This document shows, one piece after another, positions 55,401 to 58,511 of a DNA stretch of 64,000 nt; position 1 is the first letter of the stretch, and each line of letters begins with the position of its first letter. The position numbers and the translations under genes were made by a program. The notes below the pieces were generated by a model. The model was not told the origin of the DNA, searched no databases, and saw nothing but the letters and a program-made list of their open reading frames with translations. This DNA is from Gymnogyps californianus (lineage: Eukaryota; Chordata; Aves; Accipitriformes; Cathartidae), in the NCBI RefSeq assembly GCF_018139145.2, contig NC_059477.1, forward strand, positions 16,417,522 to 16,481,521, in the 5' to 3' direction.

Positions 55401-58062
55401 GCTGGCAGAGCATGGGAGACTGAAAAGTCCTTGGCTTAAGATAAGCGCTACTTAACACTCTGATGTTTTAGTTGTTGCTATCAACATCATTCTCGCACTA
55501 AATCCAAAACCCAGCACTGTACCAGCTACTAGGAAGAGAGTTAACTCTGTCCCAGCCGAAACCAGGACAGTGGGATGAGACTCTGCTCCTTCTGTATGTG
55601 TGGCGCTTTGCTGTCCTATGGAAAGTCTTACCTAAATCAAGAGTATATTTTGTATGATGTTTAAAGCTAACAGTTCCTTCACTGTGATGAGAACAGCTGT
55701 TCATGATCTGAAGGAGCTTGTTTAACACACATACCTTCAAGAAGAGAGAACATGCCTGCTGTATCAGGCTGTCACAACGTTCTCTAAATGATACCCTGAG
55801 AACTTACAAAGTACTGAAGCTAAATTTGTGGTGGGGGTGGAACTAAAAACCACTAGCTTGGACTGAGTTTGAATCTGAGGTCAGAATCTCTACCTGTTTT
55901 AGATCCTCATGTGATACAGGAAACAAGTAAGTTAGGTCTGTGAGGAGCTGTGAAGACTTTATTTTATTTGTAGGCCCTGTTGTTTGGGGCTCTGGGCCTT
56001 GGGGCATGAAGTGACAGTAGTTAGTGCACAAACTGATGATATCAGTCCCAAAGCATTCTAAGGGAGCGTTTTCAAAGAATATTCAGATAAATGGATAAGT
56101 CTTAAGATTGGCAGGTCTGGATGAGTTTTGTGTAAAGCACAGCTGAGGTGAAGCGTGGATACTTATGGTGGCCTTTTGTAAATCTAGAAACAGTAAATTC
56201 AACATTGTATAATTACAATTGTAGTCAAATGTTAGGAGATAATGATATCCAGTAATGAAAAACTTAACTTACTGCAGCTTCAGCTTTGCAGACCAAAAGG
56301 TTCATCTGCTTGCAATGACTGAGAATGCTTTCTCTGAAAGGGGCTTGGAAACTATTCTGAAGTCTTCTCCTTGCAGCCCGCTCTTCCAGTCAGGGTCACT
56401 GGTGGTGTTTCCAGTCCTCCATATCATGAAGTGAAAAGCGTTTGCTTTCTGTTGTGAAACCTGTAGGTGGCTGCAATGATGAGGAATACTACTGACTTAA
56501 TGGATAGGTGTCCAAGTCTCGATGCTGCTAGCTGTTGCAGTAAAGTAATGGGAGCTGTTACGGTGAAGTGGGGCTGCTTGATATGTTTCTGGGATGAGGA
56601 TCAGCTAAGTGACTCTTGTAAATGAGACCTTGAAACTCTGACATACCTGGGCAGTCTGTTTTTGTAGAGGCAGGAAGAGCTGATTGTGATCTTGAGATAT
56701 CTTATTCACCCTACCCAAATATAATCAATACTCTGAAAAATGAGGCAACTGGTAGAGGGAACACTGAAGTTCTTATTGCTATGGAAGCCTCCTGCTTTCA
56801 TGCCCTTTTTGAGGGGAAATAGATACATTCTAAAACAGTGTTACTTGGGTTATAGCAGATAAAACATGTCTGTGTGTGGATTTTTTTTTTGTAATTGCAA
56901 CAGACTATATTCGCACTTTTACCTGGGACAAAAAGCTTGAAATGGTGGTCAAGTCAACTGGCATCTTGGGAGGACAAGGTAAGTCCAGCATGAAAGCAAA
57001 ACTTTTGATCATGTTTCCTTGTTACCTGGAAGCTTCCAATAACTGTGCTAATAAAGCCACAACTTCCCCACCATGCAGATTTGCAACACCAGATTAAGTT
57101 GTCCAGAACAGGGAAGGAATAACAAGTTTCAGAAAAATTAATACATTGATCTGCCTCCATGAGTGACCCTTTAAGTACTAAAATTCCTGGGAATGGGGTA
57201 AAGGTCATCTACTTATCAGACTGTTCTTTTCTGTTTCTTAGTTACCAACTACTCACATACAAACTTAGTCATCCATATGGTGATACTAGCAAAAAACCTT
57301 GCTGCCTGGTTTCAGAAGATGTTTTCTGAGTCCAGAAAATCTGATATACTCTGAGCTGCTAGTGTGGAGGAATCCTTATCAAATGATTGACTACTGCCCA
57401 TATTTTGAGGAGCTGAGGACTTCCCTTTGTGGAAGTGAGTAGAGTACCTTTTGTACAGCATTGCCTAGTGTTGGCCGCACATTAGTAAGAGGGCTGGAAA
57501 GAGAAGGGAAGGGGAACACTTGATGTACCACAGCTCAGGTGTCTGGAGAAGATAAGAGCATGTCTGTAGAGTGAAATTCTTCATGGGAGAAATTTGCATC
57601 TCTGCTGGAAAACCTCAAAGACCTGTAAAGGAGAAGAGAAAAAGAAACAAACTGATCAGGGCTGATGTAAAAAGCCTAGATGGTTCTTCCAGCTTCAGGT
57701 ATCTTAATTCAGTGTTAGGGGTCCAGACCTTGACCTGTCTTCTCTCCTAAATGTTTAAAATAAAAATTAAAAAAAAAGGGGGGGGGGGGGGGGGGGCAAC
57801 TGATAATGCTTGTTGGTTCCAGGACCCTTCCATGTACCGTATGCCTTCATGATTATGCTGTTCGGTGTTGTAATCTCGTGACATCTGTCTGTACTGCAGA
57901 TAACTCTTTAGCCCATTTCTAACTGCTCTTGACTCTTACACATTAGGTAAGATGCCAACTGTGGTCTCTCCAGAACTGTACCGGACCAGGTTTTGTGAAG
58001 CTATGGACAAGTATTTCCTGATGGTGCCAGACCATTGGACAGGACTGGGCCTGAATTGCTAA
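2848..58062 (+). CDS. PIKFYVE: PIKFYVE, phosphoinositide 5-kinase (39 coding exons, 5' end missing)
   Basis: The product phosphorylates PtdIns3P to PtdIns(3,5)P2 on the cytosolic face of endosomes and lysosomes, in a complex with VAC14 and FIG4 (known for the family). Translating 39 exons with GT-AG borders and matching phases gives about 2,001 residues. In order these hold a FYVE finger (WMPD, RRRHHCRLCG), a DEP domain, a TCP-1-like domain, the Fab1-type Cys-rich region, and a PIP-kinase domain with FILKQM, DLKGSLRNR, IDYSLLVG and a terminal GLNC. This domain order is unique to PIKfyve/Fab1. The catalytic Lys codon lies 221 residues before the end, which fits Lys1831 in the 2,052-residue mouse numbering. 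The first exon here starts inside a codon, so about 107 N-terminal residues, the start codon and the promoter lie upstream. Full length would be near 2,108, close to human (2,098). No frame break was seen. The span given includes introns. Confidence 0.98.
5730..5901 (+). CDS. PIKFYVE: PIKFYVE window exon 2 (FYVE zinc finger)
   Basis: 172 bp, phase 0 in, phase 1 out (ACAG|GTAGGG). It carries nearly the whole FYVE finger: the WMPD motif (W-x-x-D), a CYDC zinc pair, the basic PI3P-binding RRRHHCRLCG, then IFCSRCC. All signature residues are present, so PI3P binding should be intact. The intron that follows (727 bp) shows nothing recognisable. Confidence 0.98.
6629..6836 (+). CDS. PIKFYVE: PIKFYVE window exon 3 (end of FYVE finger, Ser-rich linker)
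   Basis: 208 bp, phase 1 in, phase 2 out (CAAAG|GTAAAG). It starts with DLRACTYC, which supplies the last zinc-binding Cys pair of the FYVE finger, and continues with the Ser/acidic linker (SYAHSTDSNSIGEDLNALSD and PRTPVGSRKASRNIFLEED). I see no repeat or second gene in the 2,501-bp intron after it. Confidence 0.97.
9338..9427 (+). CDS. PIKFYVE: PIKFYVE window exon 4 (linker)
   Basis: 90 bp, phase 2 in and out (AACAG|GTAAAC), after the acceptor CTTGCAG. It encodes LIHPDSSTTTLSARLGSVQE then DAGKSPARN and the first two bases of an Arg codon. Together with the next exon it makes the basophilic kinase motif RNRSAS. The intron after it (3,246 bp) holds a G9 run near 12252 and nothing else recognisable. 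Confidence 0.95.
12674..12812 (+). CDS. PIKFYVE: PIKFYVE window exon 5 (phosphoregulated linker)
   Basis: 139 bp, phase 2 in, phase 0 out (CTG|GTACCT). It encodes SASITNLSLDRSGSPMVP, YETSVSPQASRTHMKAE and TSEDERKILL. The Ser motifs are conserved phosphorylation-type sites between FYVE and DEP. The reading frame stays open into the intron, but that extension resembles nothing. I see nothing recognisable in the 2,656-bp intron. Confidence 0.95.
15469..15626 (+). CDS. PIKFYVE: PIKFYVE window exon 6 (DEP domain, first part)
   Basis: 158 bp, phase 0 in, phase 2 out (CACAAG|GTAATC). It encodes DSVQLKDLWKKICHHNSGME and HRYWLRTHPNCIVGKELVNW, the N-terminal helices of the DEP domain with its characteristic GKELVNWLI core. 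The 809-bp intron after it shows nothing recognisable. Confidence 0.97.
16436..16547 (+). CDS. PIKFYVE: PIKFYVE window exon 7 (DEP domain, second part)
   Basis: 112 bp, phase 2 in, phase 0 out (TTACAG|GTAAAA). It encodes VQAIAIGQALVDGRWLECVS then HHDQLFRDEYALYRPLQ, the C-terminal half of the DEP fold ending in the usual YRF/YRP-like strand. The 1,762-bp intron that follows holds nothing I recognise. Confidence 0.97.
18310..18457 (+). CDS. PIKFYVE: PIKFYVE window exon 8 (acidic linker)
   Basis: 148 bp, phase 0 in, phase 1 out. The donor GTGAGT follows GGCA; joining this A to AC of the next exon makes Asn, giving DNLGNSASPSKR as expected for the family. It encodes STEFSETPSPDSDSVNSVEG and an acidic DDSDTEQIADEGEDN stretch. 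The 498-bp intron carries nothing but the start of a GT-rich patch (see 18550-18565). Confidence 0.95.
18550..18565 (+). repeat. (GT)n microsatellite
   Basis: Short GT repeat followed by an imperfect GT/GC extension to about 18580, in the intron between exons 8 and 9. Confidence 0.8.
18956..19123 (+). CDS. PIKFYVE: PIKFYVE window exon 9 (linker)
   Basis: 168 bp, phase 1 in and out (AAAAAG|GTATGA). The acceptor is AAAAG with its pyrimidine tract set back about 10-25 bases, a weaker site than its neighbours. It encodes ASPSKRTSVSSFQSTMDSD then AASISLNVELDNVNFHIKKH and HVPPHPADQK. The intron after it is the longest in the window (5,556 bp); it holds a short 10-bp tandem repeat at about 20061-20088 and a perfect hairpin at 22596-22623. 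Confidence 0.95.
20061..20088 (+). repeat. Short 10-bp tandem repeat
   Basis: The unit CTTTAAATAA occurs almost three times in direct succession, with a degenerate copy just upstream; A/T-rich minisatellite-like sequence in the largest intron. Confidence 0.75.
22596..22623. repeat. Perfect inverted repeat (12-bp arms, 4-base loop)
   Basis: GGTGCACCTTTT and its exact reverse complement AAAAGGTGCACC are separated by TTTG, in the intron between exons 9 and 10. It can form a 12-bp stem. No flanking target duplication or longer element was recognised. Confidence 0.8.
24680..24742 (+). CDS. PIKFYVE: PIKFYVE window exon 10 (short linker exon)
   Basis: 63 bp, phase 1 in and out (TAAAG|GTAAGG), after the strong acceptor TTCTTCCAG. 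It encodes EYLNPENGGQQMFSISDAFI followed by K. Its length is a multiple of three and both phases match, so it could be skipped without a frame break. In the 2,064-bp intron after it I see nothing recognisable. Confidence 0.94.
26807..26936 (+). CDS. PIKFYVE: PIKFYVE window exon 11 (pre-chaperonin helix region)
   Basis: 130 bp, phase 1 in, phase 2 out (CTGCT|GTAAGA). It encodes SLFNRRVEEKSKELFFTPLG then WHHSNLDLLREENGEKQAME, matching the conserved helical region before the TCP-1-like domain. The 349-bp intron has nothing else. Confidence 0.96.
27286..27466 (+). CDS. PIKFYVE: PIKFYVE window exon 12 (start of chaperonin-like domain)
   Basis: 181 bp, phase 2 in, phase 0 out (AAAAAA|GTAAGT). It encodes SANHNHMMALLQQLLYNESL, SWRDIIVPVVCQVVQTVRPD and DDMDIRQFVHIKK, the opening of the TCP-1/Cpn60-like domain. 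The 1,382-bp intron after it contains a C59 homopolymer (28413-28471). Confidence 0.97.
28413..28471 (+). repeat. C59 homopolymer
   Basis: 59 uninterrupted cytosines in the intron between exons 12 and 13, preceded by CTCT and followed by TTTC. The minus strand is G59, capable of quadruplex structures. Exact length is uncertain because such runs are hard to sequence. Confidence 0.9.
28849..28923 (+). CDS. PIKFYVE: PIKFYVE window exon 13 (chaperonin-like domain)
   Basis: 75 bp, phase 0 on both sides (AAAAAG|GTAATG). It encodes IPGGKKFDSMVVNGFVCTKN then VAHKK, the IPGG and VVNGFV strands typical of Fab1-family chaperonin-like domains. Only a G-rich patch near 29450-29490 stands out in the 667-bp intron after it. 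Confidence 0.96.
29591..29698 (+). CDS. PIKFYVE: PIKFYVE window exon 14 (chaperonin-like domain)
   Basis: 108 bp, phase 0 on both sides (CTTCAG|GTGAGA). It encodes MNSCLKNPKILLLKCSIEYL then YREETKFTCIDPIVLQ, including the NPKILLL strand and the IEYLYREETK segment. The intron that follows (2,388 bp) holds the first solo LTR (30089-30679) and an AT dinucleotide run (31796-31811). Confidence 0.97.
30089..30679 (-). mobile_element. Solo LTR, copy 1 (endogenous retrovirus, ERVL-like)
   Basis: 591 bp bounded by TG...CA and flanked by a perfect 5-bp target duplication GAGGG (30084-30088 and 30680-30684). On the minus strand it has a TATA box (GTATATAAA, 30408-30416) followed by a poly(A) signal (ATTAAA, 30211-30216), the normal LTR order, so the LTR is antisense to PIKFYVE. 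A trinucleotide-rich stretch lies at about 30238-30285. No internal viral coding sequence is attached. A 5-bp duplication suits ERVL-type elements; I recall this LTR type as common in neoavian birds, but the family name needs a repeat search. Confidence 0.88.
31796..31811. repeat. (AT)8 microsatellite
   Basis: Eight AT units in the intron between exons 14 and 15. Confidence 0.85.
32087..32227 (+). CDS. PIKFYVE: PIKFYVE window exon 15 (chaperonin-like domain)
   Basis: 141 bp, phase 0 on both sides (AAGCCG|GTGAGC). It encodes EREFLKNYVQRIVDVRPNLV then EKTVSRIAQDMLLEHGITLV and INVKP, the apical-domain-like core (VRPNLVLVEK, GITLVINVK). The 667-bp intron contains nothing recognisable. Confidence 0.97.
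32895..33021 (+). CDS. PIKFYVE: PIKFYVE window exon 16 (chaperonin-like domain)
   Basis: 127 bp, phase 0 in, phase 1 out (CCCAATG|GTGAGT). It encodes QVLDRVSRMTQGDLVMSMDQ then LTKPRLGTCHKFYMQVFQLP. The 1,188-bp intron after it holds a nested pair of CR1 LINE fragments (33296-33670). Confidence 0.97.
33296..33670 (-). mobile_element. CR1 LINE fragment (older host element)
   Basis: The + strand reads as the reverse complement of a CR1 3' region: a TCTAGTTTGACTTC-like segment, a GCAGGATCAGAT segment, CTGGGCAACTGTTCAGT, then after an interruption TTGCCTTGTTGCAATTTGTGC and a CTTGTCCAGTCATTGTGCACC-like segment. It is diverged and 5'-truncated. It is split at 33484-33554 by a younger CR1 piece. Family assignment is from memory of the consensus; the ends are approximate. 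Confidence 0.7.
33484..33549 (-). mobile_element. Severely 5'-truncated CR1 nested in the older CR1
   Basis: On the minus strand this reads GGTCCCTTCCAACCTGGGC followed by TTCTATGATTCTCTG, the CR1 3' end with its ATTCTATG-like repeat. It interrupts the older CR1, whose sequence resumes after it, and is flanked by ACATA on both sides (33479-33483 and 33550-33554). The inserted part is about 66 bp. Confidence 0.7.
34210..35396 (+). CDS. PIKFYVE: PIKFYVE window exon 17 (large exon: end of chaperonin-like domain plus variable linker)
   Basis: 1,187 bp, by far the largest coding exon here, phase 1 in, phase 0 out (CATAAG|GTAAGA). It finishes the TCP-1-like domain (TKTLMFFEGCPQHLGCTIKL and YELARVKEILIFMVCVAYHS). 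A long acidic, Ser/Gln-rich and evidently fast-changing linker follows, then the conserved block from RAFRDPLQ-like sequence to YRARGGRI. Codon 34275-34277 reads Cys where the family has the Arg of an LRG motif. The frame stays open throughout. The 1,479-bp intron after it begins with a T/G-rich patch ending in T22 (35553-35574) and otherwise shows nothing. Confidence 0.97.
35489..35574 (+). repeat. T/G-rich low-complexity tract ending in T22
   Basis: G/T-only sequence ends in T22 (35553-35574), followed by GACGGAGTC. It lies about 95 bases past the donor of exon 17. Confidence 0.8.
36876..36976 (+). CDS. PIKFYVE: PIKFYVE window exon 18 (start of Fab1-specific Cys-rich region)
   Basis: 101 bp, phase 0 in, phase 2 out (CCCATG|GTATGA). 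It encodes VDCLSPVNHQRLCVLFSSSS then AQSSNAPSACVSPW. I see no repeat or other element in the 1,176-bp intron. Confidence 0.96.
38153..38224 (+). CDS. PIKFYVE: PIKFYVE window exon 19 (Cys-rich region)
   Basis: 72 bp, phase 2 in and out (TTTCAG|GTGAGG). It encodes IVTMEFYGKNDLTLGIFLER then YCF, a hallmark of the Fab1-type region. The length is a multiple of three with matching phases, so skipping would keep frame. The 1,621-bp intron after it holds nothing I recognise. Confidence 0.96.
39846..40017 (+). CDS. PIKFYVE: PIKFYVE window exon 20 (Cys-rich region)
   Basis: 172 bp, phase 2 in, phase 0 out (AAACAG|GTAAGG). It encodes PSYQCPSMFCETPMVHHIRR, FVHGQGCVQIVLKELDSPVP and HTILTYSWCRLCKQ. Paired Cys (CPSMFC, CRLC) suggest a metal-stabilised fold. 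Nothing recognisable is in the 1,334-bp intron. Confidence 0.97.
41352..41530 (+). CDS. PIKFYVE: PIKFYVE window exon 21 (Cys/His-rich region)
   Basis: 179 bp, phase 0 in, phase 2 out (TTTCAG|GTGAGG). It encodes VTPVVPLSNDSWSMSFAKYL, ELRFYGHQYTRRANSEPCGH and HHDYHQYFSYNQMVASF. The CGHSIHHDYHQYF cluster is typical of PIKfyve/Fab1. The 496-bp intron shows nothing else. Confidence 0.97.
42027..42140 (+). CDS. PIKFYVE: PIKFYVE window exon 22
   Basis: 114 bp, phase 2 in and out (CAAAA|GTAAGC). It encodes YSPIRLLEVCVPLPKIYIKR then QAPSKVTILQDLKDFSQ, the end of the Cys-rich region. Its length is a multiple of three. In the 1,295-bp intron I see nothing recognisable. Confidence 0.96.
43436..43544 (+). 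CDS. PIKFYVE: PIKFYVE window exon 23 (helical region)
   Basis: 109 bp, phase 2 in, phase 0 out (AAGGAG|GTAATG). It encodes VSQVYLAVDDRLASLKTDTF then KTREEKMEDLFAQKE, a charged helix-forming stretch. Only 112 bp of intron separate it from the next exon, the shortest intron here. Confidence 0.96.
43657..43811 (+). CDS. PIKFYVE: PIKFYVE window exon 24 (helical region)
   Basis: 155 bp, phase 0 in, phase 2 out (AATAATAG|GTACAA). It encodes MEEGEFRNWTEKIQARLLSS, then QQLQSVFESLIAKKQGLCEM and LQAWNN, continuing the helical (spectrin-like) stretch. The 574-bp intron ends in an unusual T/G-rich tract (44318-44385) in place of a clean pyrimidine tract. Confidence 0.96.
44386..44476 (+). CDS. PIKFYVE: PIKFYVE window exon 25
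   Basis: 91 bp, phase 2 in, phase 0 out (AGCAAG|GTACGA). It encodes LQDLFQQEKGRKRPSVPPSP then GRLRQGEESK, where helix gives way to a basic, Pro/Ser-rich linker. The 1,003-bp intron has a T11 run near 44509 and nothing more. Confidence 0.95.
45480..45540 (+). CDS. PIKFYVE: PIKFYVE window exon 26 (short linker exon)
   Basis: 61 bp, phase 0 in, phase 1 out. It encodes ISSMDASPRNASPALQNGEK. The donor is GAAAG|GTCTGT, weak at intron positions 3 and 4, but the phase fits the next exon exactly. The 583-bp intron shows nothing recognisable. Confidence 0.92.
46124..46267 (+). CDS. PIKFYVE: PIKFYVE window exon 27 (Ser/Thr-rich linker)
   Basis: 144 bp, phase 1 in and out (CAGAAG|GTATAG). It encodes DRFLTTLSSQSSTGSTHLQL then PTPPEVVSEHMTGANTLSEQ, a flexible linker. 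Length is a multiple of three. The intron is only 168 bp. Confidence 0.94.
46436..46556 (+). CDS. PIKFYVE: PIKFYVE window exon 28
   Basis: 121 bp, phase 1 in, phase 2 out (CCCTT|GTAAGT). It encodes VFDGHSLGSTDSQVKEKSTM then KAILANFLPGNNYNPIPFP, conserved just before the kinase-associated block. The 1,135-bp intron after it holds nothing I recognise. Confidence 0.96.
47692..47787 (+). CDS. PIKFYVE: PIKFYVE window exon 29
   Basis: 96 bp, phase 2 in and out (CTCAG|GTACTG). It encodes DPDKHYLMYEHERVPIAVCE then KEPSSIIAFAL, the strongly conserved block found in Fab1 proteins upstream of the kinase domain. The 776-bp intron ends in a long T/C tract (about 48491-48563). Confidence 0.96.
48491..48563 (+). 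promoter_or_regulatory. Extended polypyrimidine tract before exon 30
   Basis: A nearly pure T/C tract of about 70 bases, with one G near 48545 and one near 48556, leads to the CAG acceptor. It probably compensates for the weak donor (GTTACA) of the same exon. Confidence 0.6.
48564..48647 (+). CDS. PIKFYVE: PIKFYVE window exon 30
   Basis: 84 bp, phase 2 in and out. It encodes CKEYRNALDELSKASLKNSS then EEGLQLN. The donor AACAG|GTTACA is weak at intron positions 3-6, but phase and homology support it. The acceptor side has an exceptionally long pyrimidine tract. The 491-bp intron shows nothing else. Confidence 0.93.
49139..49230 (+). CDS. PIKFYVE: PIKFYVE window exon 31 (linker)
   Basis: 92 bp, phase 2 in, phase 1 out (GAACAGC|GTAAGA). 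It encodes MSDSKPKSSSPVRLPEANMG then PSNRNAEPEQ, a variable Ser-rich linker supported by SDSKPKSSSPVRLPE. Nothing recognisable is in the 646-bp intron. Confidence 0.92.
49877..50041 (+). CDS. PIKFYVE: PIKFYVE window exon 32
   Basis: 165 bp, phase 1 in and out (CTCAAG|GTACAA). It encodes KKPSGVLSFFRGTGGKSPDL, then SSQKKETLRGADSAYYQVGQ and GKEGAENQGAEPQ. LSFFRG and RGADSAYYQVGQ are well-conserved PIKfyve strings. The 576-bp intron shows nothing recognisable. Confidence 0.96.
50618..50677 (+). CDS. PIKFYVE: PIKFYVE window exon 33 (short)
   Basis: 60 bp, phase 1 in and out (GAACTCC|GTAAGT). It encodes DVDGGDGQKKQLVNPHVEL, leading straight into the kinase domain. It is in-frame skippable. The 444-bp intron shows nothing else. 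Confidence 0.94.
51122..51298 (+). CDS. PIKFYVE: PIKFYVE window exon 34 (kinase domain, N-lobe, G-loop)
   Basis: 177 bp, phase 1 in and out (GACTGAGG|GTAAAT). It encodes FSDANAKFYCRIYYAGEFHK, then EVILGSSEEDFIRSLSHSMP and the glycine-rich nucleotide loop region ARGGKSGAAFYVTE. The GKSGAAFY motif is the PIP-kinase equivalent of the protein-kinase P-loop. The 732-bp intron shows nothing recognisable. Confidence 0.97.
52031..52134 (+). CDS. PIKFYVE: PIKFYVE window exon 35 (kinase domain, catalytic lysine)
   Basis: 104 bp, phase 1 in, phase 0 out (CAGAAG|GTATTT). It encodes DRFILKQMPRLEVQSFLDFA then PHYFTYIINAVQQK. The Lys of FILKQM (codon 52048-52050) is the ATP-binding catalytic lysine, 221 residues before the C-terminus. 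The following 269-bp intron has an A13 run at 52141-52153. Confidence 0.97.
52404..52532 (+). CDS. PIKFYVE: PIKFYVE window exon 36 (kinase domain)
   Basis: 129 bp, phase 0 on both sides (GCTCAG|GTAAGA). It encodes KPTALAKILGVYRIGYKNSQ then EKKLDLLVMENLFYGRKMAQ, with the hinge-like LLVMENLFYG. The 1,355-bp intron after it holds a CR1 fragment (53296-53476). Confidence 0.98.
53296..53476 (+). mobile_element. CR1 LINE 3' fragment
   Basis: The + strand reads in CR1 sense: CAGGCACTAGAACAGATACC, then GACTGTGGACTCTACC, CTTCAAGCAGGGCTTTGGAC and TCCTTTCCAACCTAATGATG, matching in order the 3' region that ends most CR1 copies. It lies in the intron between exons 36 and 37 in the same orientation as the gene. 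Boundaries are approximate. Confidence 0.72.
53888..54149 (+). CDS. PIKFYVE: PIKFYVE window exon 37 (kinase domain, catalytic core)
   Basis: 262 bp, phase 0 in, phase 1 out (ATCATTG|GTAAGT). It encodes VFDLKGSLRNRNVKTDTGKE, CDVVLLDENLLKMVRDNPLY and SSHLIIDYSLLVGRDDTNNE. DLKGS and the Asp of IDYSLLVG (codon 54089-54091) are the core PIP-kinase catalytic and metal-binding motifs. The 2,754-bp intron after it contains the second solo LTR (54971-55569). Confidence 0.98.
54971..55569 (-). mobile_element. Solo LTR, copy 2 (same family as 30089-30679)
   Basis: 599 bp, TG...CA, with a perfect 5-bp target duplication GTGGG (54966-54970 and 55570-55574). It aligns end to end with copy 1 and has the same minus-strand TATA box (55298-55306) and ATTAAA (55097-55102). 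It differs by a 13-base segment present only here (about 55250-55262), by its A/T-rich repeat and by a 28-bp inverted segment at 55453-55480. Different target duplications show the two are independent insertions and not the ends of one provirus; PIKFYVE exons 15-37 lie between them. Confidence 0.88.
56904..56978 (+). CDS. PIKFYVE: PIKFYVE window exon 38 (kinase domain, C-lobe)
   Basis: 75 bp, phase 1 in and out (GACAAG|GTAAGT). It encodes YIRTFTWDKKLEMVVKSTGI then LGGQ. With the G from exon 37 it begins DYIRTFTWDK, the conserved metal-binding region of Fab1 kinases. The 968-bp intron after it holds an A-rich stretch running into a G19 tract (57778-57796). Confidence 0.97.
57755..57796 (+). 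repeat. A-rich stretch running into G19
   Basis: An A/T-rich stretch ends in about eight A residues followed directly by 19 G (57778-57796) in the last intron, about 150 bases before exon 39. The G run is on the transcribed (RNA-like) strand. Confidence 0.85.
57947..58062 (+). CDS. PIKFYVE: PIKFYVE window exon 39 (activation/specificity loop, stop codon)
   Basis: 116 bp coding, phase 1 in, ending with TAA at 58060-58062. It encodes KMPTVVSPELYRTRFCEAMD then KYFLMVPDHWTGLGLNC. The first part is the substrate-specificity loop of PIP kinases; GLGLNC is the usual vertebrate C-terminus. The exon continues as 3' UTR. Confidence 0.98.
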
Positions 58063-58480
58063 GCTAAAGCCCATATTGGGAAAGCACAAGAGGACAATGA
58101 TATTATAGGCCACTCTATTCCTGCGGTCTGTCCAGCAGTAAGCAAGAGGATTGCAGTTCCATGTCTACACTGACCATGTGCGTCATGTTGTGAAGTGTGA
58201 AATCTGTGTGTTGCACTTTAATCCTCTGTCAGAGGCTGTAAGCGAACCAGCCTCGCTAAGGATCTAAGCTGTAAGGTACCACTGAAGAGCATTGATGAGA
58301 GACATTCCCTCTGTCCGTAGGGAAGGTGATGCTGTCTCCATGTAAGAGCACTGAAACAGATACTACCCAGTTCATGATGGTGTAGAAGTACATGATCTCT
58401 GTAAGTCTTGCACTGCCGAAGTGGTGTTGAATACGAGCAGCTCATGTTTCTGTAGCGGATGCATGGTACTGCAAATGTGA

Positions 58481-58511
58481 AATAAACCCCCCTCTGTGTG
58501 TGTGTGTGTGG
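58481..58511 (+). promoter_or_regulatory. Proximal polyadenylation signal with GT-rich downstream element
   Basis: AATAAA at 58481-58486 is followed within about 8-25 bases by an uninterrupted GT repeat, the arrangement expected of a signal plus GU-rich downstream element. Use of this site would give a 3' UTR of only about 430 bases. Function is inferred from motif spacing. Confidence 0.5.

Noticed and set aside
30089..55569. A single full-length provirus with LTRs at both ends
   Set aside because: The spacing is plausible only superficially: the two target duplications differ (GAGGG versus GTGGG) and PIKFYVE exons fill the interior.
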